Assembly (NCBI GenBank): GCA_965243325.1
Contig: CBDEUQ010000003.1
Span: 496,001 to 560,000, forward strand
Direction of reading: 5' to 3'
Length of the DNA: 64,000 nucleotides
Source: JANQOH01 sp965243325
Lineage (GTDB): Bacteria; Pseudomonadota; Alphaproteobacteria; UBA7887
Made by a program: the position numbers and the translations under genes. Of the stretch, positions 58,447 through 64,000 are shown piece by piece. A model generated the notes under the pieces. That model searched no databases, was not told the DNA's origin, and saw only the letters and a list, made by a program, of their open reading frames with translations. Numbering within the stretch: the first letter of the stretch is position 1; the number at the start of each line of letters is the position of its first letter.

Positions 58447-59112
58447 CTACCCGCCGTGCGCCGCGATCGCCCGCTCGAGATCGCCGTCGGTCGGCGGGCC
58501 GTCGAGCCGACGACCGTCGAGCACGAAGCTCGGCGTGGAATCGATGTCGTACTCGGCGACCGCGTCGGCGCGCGACTGCAGCAGGGCGTTCTGCAGGTCG
58601 ACGTCGCACAGGCACGCGCCCACCCGCCGCTCGCTCATGCCGCCGGTGCGGCCGAGCTCCGCCAGCTTCTCCCAGATTCCCGGCCAGTCGTCGCGTGGAC
58701 AGTCGTTCTGCAGGAACGCCGCCCACTGGTCTCCGTCCATGTGGAACCCGGCGGTCGCCCACTCGCTCTGAGTCTTGAAGATCAGATCGAGCCACGAGAA
58801 ATAGCGCTCCGGCGCGGCACAATGCGCCAGCGCGCCGCCGAACACCGCGGCGCCGTTGAGCGGGAAATCGCGAAACTCGAGCTTCACCTTGCCGGTGTCG
58901 ATGTAGGCCTCCTTGATGCCTGGCAGCACCTCGACGTGGAATCGGGCGCAGTGCGGGCAACTCATGGAAGCGAACTCGATGAGCGTGACCGGCGCGTCGG
59001 GATCGCCGAGAACCCTGGCCTCCCGGCCCGCATCCTCGGCGGTGGCGGGTCCGTATGCGAAAGCGGCGATGCCGGCGAAAGCGGCGATCGAGGCAGCGGT
59101 TCGACGGTTCAC
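58447..59112 (-). CDS. DsbA-family thiol-disulfide oxidoreductase
   Basis: A 221-residue periplasmic protein with a signal peptide (residues 1-25). The thioredoxin-like active site is ASMSCPHCARFHVEVLPG, and the cis-proline loop is STPSFVLDGRRL. It has four further cysteines (HCAAPE, NDCPRD, GACLCD), common in alphaproteobacterial DsbA homologues. It is convergent with cysK and follows dciA on the minus strand. Confidence 0.9.
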   Translation of the reverse strand: MNRRTAASIAAFAGIAAFAYGPATAEDAGREARVLGDPDAPVTLIEFASMSCPHCARFHVEVLPGIKEAYIDTGKVKLEFRDFPLNGAAVFGGALAHCAAPERYFSWLDLIFKTQSEWATAGFHMDGDQWAAFLQNDCPRDDWPGIWEKLAELGRTGGMSERRVGACLCDVDLQNALLQSRADAVAEYDIDSTPSFVLDGRRLDGPPTDGDLERAIAAHGG

Positions 59113-59175
59113 GGCGCTTCTCCTCGACAGTCGGGCCGCCCCTAGATAGGCCGCCGAGGCCGGCGATACAAGCGC

Positions 59176-59640
59176 TCAGGGTGCGTCGTCGGTGCCGGCA
59201 ACCATGCGGCCGAGCCCGCTCAGCGCGTCGCGCAGGCCGGCGTCGGGCACCGCGGCGAGCGCCGCCGCGGCGGCGGCAGGCGGCACCGCGGCCGGGGTCC
59301 GGCGCGCCGGTGCCGGGACCGGCGGCGGCAGCGGCTGTTGCCGATAGGCGAAGCGTTCGACCGCGCGATAGCCGAAATAGGTGGCGATGCGCTCGCGGAG
59401 CTGCGGCTCGACGTGTTGCAGCATCACCGCCGTCGCACCGTCGGCCCTGACGACGAGGGTGCCGTCGCGGCGCAGCGACTCGGGCACGCAGCGGGCGGCG
59501 AACGTCGGACCGACGATGTGCCGCCATTCGGTGAGCACCGAGGCTTCCCGGAAGCCGCGTTGGGAGAAAGCGCGCCCGGACAGGCGGCCGACGAAGCTGC
59601 CGATGCGCCGCACGCGGCCGCGTTTCGCCCCTTGCGCCAT
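59176..59640 (-). CDS. DciA-like protein (DUF721)
   Basis: A 154-residue protein with the DUF721 domain in its N-terminal half: FREASVLTEWRHIVGPTFAA, then GTLVVRADGATAVMLQHVEP and ERIATYFGYRAVERFA. DciA loads the replicative helicase in most bacteria that lack DnaC. The C-terminal half is Ala/Pro-rich and disordered-looking. Divergent from mutY with a 64-bp gap, an arrangement familiar in alphaproteobacteria. Confidence 0.87.
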   Translation of the reverse strand: MAQGAKRGRVRRIGSFVGRLSGRAFSQRGFREASVLTEWRHIVGPTFAARCVPESLRRDGTLVVRADGATAVMLQHVEPQLRERIATYFGYRAVERFAYRQQPLPPPVPAPARRTPAAVPPAAAAAALAAVPDAGLRDALSGLGRMVAGTDDAP

Positions 59641-59704
59641 ATGCCGTACCCTGTCCGCAGTCGGCGGGAGCCGTCATTTGACCCCGATTCGGAGAGCAGC
59701 GCCA

Positions 59705-60733
59705 GTGGCCGAGACGGCGGCGCGCGCCCTTCTCGCATGGTACGACCGGCACCGCCGCGACCTGCCGTGGCGTCCGCCGCCCGGGGTGCGACCGGACCCC
59801 TACGCGGTATGGCTGAGCGAAGTGATGCTGCAGCAGACCACGGCAGTCACCGTGGCCGGCCGCTTCGTCCGCTTTCTGAAGACCTGGCCCGACGTCGAGT
59901 CGCTGGCCGCCGCCGATTCCGACGCCGTGATGGCCGCGTGGGCGGGTCTCGGGTACTACGCCCGCGCCCGCAACCTGCACGCTTGCGCGCGCATTGTCGC
60001 ATCGGCGCACGGCGGGCGATTCCCGTGCACCGAGCCGGCGTTGCGCGCGCTCCCCGGAATCGGCGCCTACACCGCGGCGGCGATCGCCGCCATCGCCTTC
60101 GACCGGCCGGCGACGGTCGTCGACGCCAACGTCGAGAGGGTGATGGCGCGGATGTTCGCCGTGGAGACGCCGCTGCCGGCGGCCAGACGCGAACTGCGCG
60201 CCCTTGCCGCCGGGCTGACGCCGCGGCATCGTCCGGGCGACTACGCGCAGGCGACGATGGATCTCGGCGCGACGGTCTGCACGCCGCGCCGGCCGCGGTG
60301 CCCGGCCTGCCCGTGGCGCGGCCGGTGCCGGGCGCTGGCCTCAGGCCTCGCCGAGGCGTTGCCGCGCCGGGCGCCGAAACGCGAACGCCCGCTGCGCCAC
60401 GGCATCGCCTTCTGGATCGCGCGCGAGGACGGGGCCGTCCTGTTCGAGCGCCGCCCCGAACGCGGGCTGCTCGGCGGCACGCTCGGACTGCCGACGACGC
60501 CGTGGACCGAGACGCCGACCGCGGACCCCGCGCCGCCGGTGGCGGTGCGGCGCCTCGGAATGCTCCCCGGCGTCGTCACGCACGGGTTCACCCACTTCCG
60601 TCTCGAACTGCGCGTCTGCGCCGGCCGCGCCCGGGCGCCGGCGCCGGGCGGGCTCTGGCTCGATCCCGGCGCGGTGGACGGCGGGGCGTTGCCGACGCTG
60701 ATGCGAAAGCTGCTGGCGCACGCGCGCCGGTGA
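59705..60733 (+). CDS. mutY: Adenine DNA glycosylase
   Basis: A 342-residue glycosylase that removes adenine opposite 8-oxoguanine. WLSEVMLQQTTAVTV, the hairpin LPGIGAYTAAAIAAIAF with the catalytic Asp in VVDANVERVMAR, and a 4Fe-4S cluster loop CTPRRPRCPACPWRGRC (C-x6-C-x2-C-x5-C) are intact. A C-terminal NUDIX-like domain recognises 8-oxoG. A GGAGAG site at 59692-59697 supports GTG 59705. Confidence 0.95.
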   Translation: MAETAARALLAWYDRHRRDLPWRPPPGVRPDPYAVWLSEVMLQQTTAVTVAGRFVRFLKTWPDVESLAAADSDAVMAAWAGLGYYARARNLHACARIVASAHGGRFPCTEPALRALPGIGAYTAAAIAAIAFDRPATVVDANVERVMARMFAVETPLPAARRELRALAAGLTPRHRPGDYAQATMDLGATVCTPRRPRCPACPWRGRCRALASGLAEALPRRAPKRERPLRHGIAFWIAREDGAVLFERRPERGLLGGTLGLPTTPWTETPTADPAPPVAVRRLGMLPGVVTHGFTHFRLELRVCAGRARAPAPGGLWLDPGAVDGGALPTLMRKLLAHARR

Positions 60734-60742
60734 AGGGCCCCC

Positions 60743-61348
60743 TCAACCGCCGGCCGCGCGCTCCCGCGCCGCCCGCACCGGCGCGAACGTCGTCCGGTGG
60801 TGGGGCGACGGCCCGTGGCGGGCGAGCGCGGCGAGGTGTTCGCGCGTGCCGTATCCGGCGTTGCGCTCCCAGCCGTAATGCGGCCACGACCCGGCGAGCG
60901 CCGCCATCAGCCGGTCGCGGTGCACCTTGGCGACGATCGAGGCGGCGGCGATGGACAGGCTTTGCCGGTCGCCGCCGACAACGGTCTGCACCGCGCAGGC
61001 GAGCGCCGGCGCCCGGTCGCCGTCGACGAGCGCGAAGTCGGGCGCGCGGGGAAGTCCGGCGACGGCGCGCGCCATGGCCCGCATCGTCGCCCGGAGAATG
61101 TCGTCGCGATCGATTTCCGCCACCGACGCCGTGCCGACCGACACCGCGGCCGCGGAGCGCACGGCAACGCAGAGGGCCGAGCGCCGGGCCGGGCGCAGCC
61201 GCTTCGAATCGTCGATGCCGGCGGGCATGCGCGCCGGGTCGAGGATCACCGCGGCGGCGACCACCGGGCCGGCGAGCGGCCCCCGCCCCGCTTCGTCGAC
61301 GCCGCAGACGACGCCGGACAGACTGCGCTCGAGCGAGAAGTCAGGCAC
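60743..61348 (-). CDS. rnhB: Ribonuclease HII
   Basis: A 201-residue RNase removing ribonucleotides from DNA. VCGVDEAGRGPLAGPVVAAA carries the DEAGRG catalytic motif. DSKRLRPARR, FALVDGDRA and SIAAASIVAKVHRDRLM complete the fold. Homology begins close to GTG 61348; the open frame extends upstream without similarity. It is convergent with mutY, 9 bp apart. Confidence 0.94.
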   Translation of the reverse strand: MPDFSLERSLSGVVCGVDEAGRGPLAGPVVAAAVILDPARMPAGIDDSKRLRPARRSALCVAVRSAAAVSVGTASVAEIDRDDILRATMRAMARAVAGLPRAPDFALVDGDRAPALACAVQTVVGGDRQSLSIAAASIVAKVHRDRLMAALAGSWPHYGWERNAGYGTREHLAALARHGPSPHHRTTFAPVRAARERAAGG

Positions 61349-61465
61349 GGGAGGCAATCTGCCGCGGGCAGCGGGGAAATCAAGGGCGCGCGGCTCCGGC
61401 AGCGCGCGTTGACGCCGCAGGGGGGTTCGTCGAGAATGAATCCGCCGTCGCGGTGGGAGGAAGCC

Positions 61466-61564
61466 ATGCAATTCGCTCATCCGTCTTCGGCCGGCCTCGG
61501 CGCGCCGCCGGAGGGGCGGCCGGTGCGCGTGGCCGCGGGCCTAAAGAGCGGGCGGACAGCGTGA
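61466..61564 (+). CDS. Possible 32-residue leader peptide coupled to the TauD-type dioxygenase
   Basis: ATG 61466 has a strong GGAGG site (61456-61460) and encodes MQFAHPSSAGLGAPP onward to GRTA. Its stop overlaps the dioxygenase GTG start (GTGA), and no comparable ribosome site precedes that GTG. Translation of the peptide may therefore be what delivers ribosomes to the enzyme gene. No known peptide family is recognised. Confidence 0.4.
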   Translation: MQFAHPSSAGLGAPPEGRPVRVAAGLKSGRTA

Positions 61565-62421
61565 ATCTGCGGCCGCTCCACCGGAGCGTCGGCGCCGAAA
61601 TCACCGGGGTCGACCTCGCCGCCACGCTCGACGACGAGACGATCGCCCGCATCCGCGCGGCCTGGATCGAATGGGGCGTGCTCGTCTTCCCCGACCAGCC
61701 GGTGAACGATGCGGAGCAGATCGCGTTTTCGCGGCGGTTCGGCGATCTGGAGATCTTCCCGCAGAGCGACAGCCGCTCGAGCGTCGCGCCGGAGGTATTC
61801 CGCGTCGCCAACACCGACGAGAACGGCGTATTGCGGGCGCGGAGCGACCCGGCGGCGCGCTTCCTCACGACGACGTGGATGTGGCACACCGACAGCTGCT
61901 ACCGCCCGATTCCCAGTGCCGGCGCCATATTGCACGGGATCGAAGTGTCGAGCGAGGGCGGCGAGACCCATTTCGCCGATTTGCGCGCGGCATGGGACGA
62001 GATGCCGGAAGCGCTGCGCGGGCGCGTGCAGGACCTCAGCGCCTGTCACAGCTACGAATTCATGCGCTCGCGGCGCGACCTGCCGGCGATGAAGCCGGAA
62101 GAAGCGGCCGCCGTGCCGCCGGTTCGCCATCCGCTGGTACGCAGCCACCCGGAAAGCGGCCGCGTCTCCCTTTACATCAGCCCCGTCTACATGCAGGGCA
62201 TCGAAGGCCTCGATCCGGCGGAGTCGGACGCGCTGATCGAGGAACTGATCGCGTGGGCCACCCGCGAGCGCTACGTCTACCGTCACGTGTGGCGCAAGGA
62301 CGACGTCCTGATGTGGGACAACCGCTCGACGATGCACATCGTCACGCCCTACGACGATGCGAACGTCCGCCGGGTCATGCACCGCACGACGATACAGGGG
62401 ACGGGCCCCGTCGCGCTGTAG
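61561..62421 (+). CDS. TauD/TfdA-family 2-oxoglutarate-dependent dioxygenase
   Basis: A 286-residue Fe(II)/2-oxoglutarate enzyme. VNLRPLHRSVGAEITGVDL is the usual start. The HxD metal motif is TWMWHTDSCYRP, and the distal histidine is in RRVMHRTTIQG near the end, after WDNRSTMHIVTPYD. Relatives oxidise taurine, 2,4-D or other sulfonates and aryl ethers. The sulfur theme nearby makes a sulfonate or sulfate ester plausible but not shown. Confidence 0.87.
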   Translation: MNLRPLHRSVGAEITGVDLAATLDDETIARIRAAWIEWGVLVFPDQPVNDAEQIAFSRRFGDLEIFPQSDSRSSVAPEVFRVANTDENGVLRARSDPAARFLTTTWMWHTDSCYRPIPSAGAILHGIEVSSEGGETHFADLRAAWDEMPEALRGRVQDLSACHSYEFMRSRRDLPAMKPEEAAAVPPVRHPLVRSHPESGRVSLYISPVYMQGIEGLDPAESDALIEELIAWATRERYVYRHVWRKDDVLMWDNRSTMHIVTPYDDANVRRVMHRTTIQGTGPVAL

Positions 62422-62498
62422 GCGGACAGCGCCCCGGCGCCGCTTGCCGCCGGGAGGGGCTTCGTCTAGTGTCGCCCGCCGTCTCGAAACGCGACTGC

Positions 62499-62587
62499 GG
62501 AGGGGTGCCGGAGTGGTCGAACGGGGCGGTCTCGAAAACCGTTGTGCGCTTTGCGTACCGTGGGTTCGAATCCCACCCCCTCCGCCA
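62499..62587 (+). tRNA. tRNA-Ser (anticodon CGA)
   Basis: An 89-base tRNA with an encoded CCA. The acceptor stem pairs GGAGGGG (62499-62505) with CCCCTCC (62577-62583), followed by discriminator G. The anticodon stem-loop CGGT-CTCGAAA-ACCG places CGA at 62533-62535, decoding UCG. A long variable arm and the T loop GGTTCGAATCC confirm the class II serine type. Confidence 0.95.
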
Positions 62588-62658
62588 CGGCTCCCGGCCC
62601 GACGGGGGCCGCTGCCGGAAGGGGCCGATGCCGGGCCCGGGCGCGGCGAGGTAGTCGG

Positions 62659-63615
62659 GTGACGAAGAGGGCGCTGGAAATCGTGCTAGCCCGGCCGCGC
62701 GGGTTCTGCGCCGGCGTCGTCAGGGCCATCGACACCGTCGAGCGCGCGCTGGAGCGCTTCGGTCCGCCGGTCTACGTGCGGCACGAAATCGTCCACAACA
62801 AGCATGTCGTCGACAGGCTGCGCGCGAGCGGCGCGCGGTTCGTCGAGGACACCGCCGACATTCCGCACGGCGCGATCGCCGTGTTCAGCGCCCACGGGGT
62901 ATCGCGAAAGGTGGTGGACGAGGCCGGCGCCAGGGACTTGCAGGTCGTCGACGCGACCTGTCCGCTGGTCGCCCGGGTGCACAACGAAGCGAAGCGCTAT
63001 GCGCGGCAGGGCTTCGGGGTCGTGCTGATCGGGCACGCCGGCCACCCCGAAGTCGAGGGCACGACGGGCCAGGTGCCGGGCGGGGTCCATCTGGTATCGC
63101 GCCTGGACGACGTGGCAACGCTCGACCCGACGGATCCGGACAAGCTTGCCTACGTGACCCAGACGACTCTCAGCGTCGACGACACCCGCGGGATCGTCGC
63201 CGCGCTGAAGGCGCGGTTTCCGACGATCCGCGGCCCCGGCGTGGACGACATCTGCTACGCGACGCAGAACCGGCAGACGGCGGTGCGGCAGCTCGCGGCC
63301 CGTGCCGATGCGATCCTGGTCGTCGGCGCCGGCCACAGCTCGAACGCGAACCGCCTGCGCGAGATCGGCGAAGAGGCCGGGGTCGACAGCTACCTCGTCG
63401 CCGATGCCGGGCGTCTGGAGCCCGGCTGGCTCGATGGCGTGCGGACCGTCGGGATCACGGGCGGAGCGTCGACACCGGAAGAGCTTGTCCAGGGTCTGAT
63501 CGACCGCCTGGGCGGCATGTTCGAAATCGCGGTGAGCGAGCTCGACGGCGTCGAGGAGACCATGACGTTCAAGCTGCCGCGAGAACTGCTCGGCACCGGG
63601 GAACGGACCGCATGA
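62659..63615 (+). CDS. ispH: 4-hydroxy-3-methylbut-2-enyl diphosphate reductase
   Basis: A 318-residue Fe-S enzyme, the last step of the MEP isoprenoid pathway. The three cluster cysteines are in RGFCAGVVRAI, VDATCPLVARVH and DDICYATQNRQ. VRHEIVHNKHVVDRL and VVGAGHSSNANRL are also diagnostic. The GTG at 62659 has a GAGG site and starts 71 bp after the tRNA. It precedes dxr, another MEP gene. Confidence 0.96.
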   Translation: MTKRALEIVLARPRGFCAGVVRAIDTVERALERFGPPVYVRHEIVHNKHVVDRLRASGARFVEDTADIPHGAIAVFSAHGVSRKVVDEAGARDLQVVDATCPLVARVHNEAKRYARQGFGVVLIGHAGHPEVEGTTGQVPGGVHLVSRLDDVATLDPTDPDKLAYVTQTTLSVDDTRGIVAALKARFPTIRGPGVDDICYATQNRQTAVRQLAARADAILVVGAGHSSNANRLREIGEEAGVDSYLVADAGRLEPGWLDGVRTVGITGGASTPEELVQGLIDRLGGMFEIAVSELDGVEETMTFKLPRELLGTGERTA

Positions 63616-63684
63616 CGTGCCGCGCCGGCAGCCCTCGGCGCGGCGGGGGCAGGGGCCTTGTCGCCCGAATGAGCGCCGTTACCC

Positions 63685-64000
63685 GTGGCCCCGATCTTGC
63701 CTGAGACCGGCGACGATGTCCGCACCGTCACCGTGCTCGGCTCCACGGGTTCGGTCGGCCGCAACACGCTCGCTCTCATCGCCCAGAACCCCGGACGCTA
63801 CGCCGTCGAGGCGCTGACGGCGAACGTCAACGACGCCGTTCTCGCCGAACAGGCGCGCCGGTTCCGGCCGAAACTTACGGCGATCGCCGACAAGTCCCGG
63901 TATCCGGCGTTGCGGGAAGCGCTCGCGGGCACCGGCCTGCGGATCGAGGCGGGGCGGGACGCGGTCGTCGCGGCGGCGCGGCGTCCCGCGGAATGGGTCA
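63685..64000 (+). CDS. dxr: 1-deoxy-D-xylulose-5-phosphate reductoisomerase, 3' truncated
   Basis: The window ends inside this gene. The frame from GTG 63685 reads VAPILPETGDDVRTVTVLGS and then TGSVGRNTLALIAQNPGRY, the NADPH-binding start of Dxr (LGSTGSVG). ALTANVNDAVLAEQARRFRP continues the family. A TTG at 63697 is an alternative start. Two MEP-pathway genes side by side support the call. Confidence 0.9.
   Translation, partial: MAPILPETGDDVRTVTVLGSTGSVGRNTLALIAQNPGRYAVEALTANVNDAVLAEQARRFRPKLTAIADKSRYPALREALAGTGLRIEAGRDAVVAAARRPAEWV

Noticed and set aside
1..64000. CRISPR arrays, rRNA genes or prophage genes
   Set aside because: I saw no regularly spaced repeats, no rRNA-like sequence and no phage structural or integrase genes.

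Overview
This window is a stretch of very GC-rich bacterial chromosome. The gene content and gene order point to an alphaproteobacterium, most likely a Rhodospirillales-type lineage. The main pointers are the order ribF-ileS-lspA-DUF3035 lipoprotein-M16 peptidase pair, the DsbA-DciA/mutY block, a complete ccmABCDEFGHI operon, and sox and flavocytochrome c genes. Genes are tightly packed. Many neighbours in the same direction overlap by ATGA or GTGA, and GTG starts are common. The window begins inside pcm and ends inside dxr.

Layout. 1-5 kb: pcm and an NlpD-like LysM/LytM lipoprotein face parC and cbiD. 5-11.5 kb: cobalamin genes (cbiD, cobA, cobB, cobU, cobT, cobS), interrupted at 8.2-9.6 kb by a coupled pair encoding a PIN-domain protein and a helix-hairpin-helix DNA-glycosylase-like protein. 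11.5-16.2 kb: an epoxide-hydrolase-like protein, a serine beta-lactamase-like protein, a DUF6338-like membrane protein with an overlapping proline-rich microprotein, a formamidase-like hydrolase and a cupin. 16.2-18.5 kb: soxXYZA on the minus strand. 18.7-19.7 kb: ppk2. 19.7-23.6 kb: an accessory island of visibly lower GC, holding an orphan hypothetical gene, an AbiEi/AbiEii toxin-antitoxin pair with its operators, and an IS66 remnant. 23.6-25.6 kb: fccAB, flavocytochrome c sulfide dehydrogenase. 25.6-26.7 kb: a lipocalin-like gene, a broken copy of its 5' end and two DUF433 antitoxin-like genes. 26.7-30.9 kb: a minus-strand metabolic block (SMP-30 lactonase, class III alcohol dehydrogenase, hydroxypyruvate isomerase, M20 amidohydrolase).

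31-39.4 kb: a MaoC hydratase, ribF, ileS, lspA, a DUF3035 lipoprotein and two M16 peptidases. 39.4-47.1 kb: a flavin reductase and the cytochrome c maturation operon. 47.1-48.6 kb: an ArsR regulator with a perfect palindromic operator, an SRPBCC protein and a DUF899 protein. 48.6-53.3 kb: a four-gene operon (Gfo/Idh/MocA dehydrogenase, DUF993 aldolase-like protein, enolase-superfamily dehydratase, TIM-barrel isomerase) that looks like an uncharacterised sugar or sugar-acid pathway. 53.3-58.4 kb: OsmC, a flavin monooxygenase, fhs, an Rrf2 regulator and cysK. 58.4-64 kb: a DsbA-like protein, DciA, mutY, rnhB, a TauD-type dioxygenase, tRNA-Ser(CGA), ispH and dxr.

How it fits together. SoxXA, FccA and probably other exported cytochromes need the Ccm machinery encoded here, so sulfide/thiosulfate oxidation with c-type cytochromes is the clearest physiological theme. 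soxB and soxCD are not in the window. The best candidates for something not well described are the PIN/glycosylase-like pair inside the cobalamin cluster, the DUF6338-like protein with its proline-rich microprotein, the orphan gene beside AbiE, and the four-gene catabolic operon.
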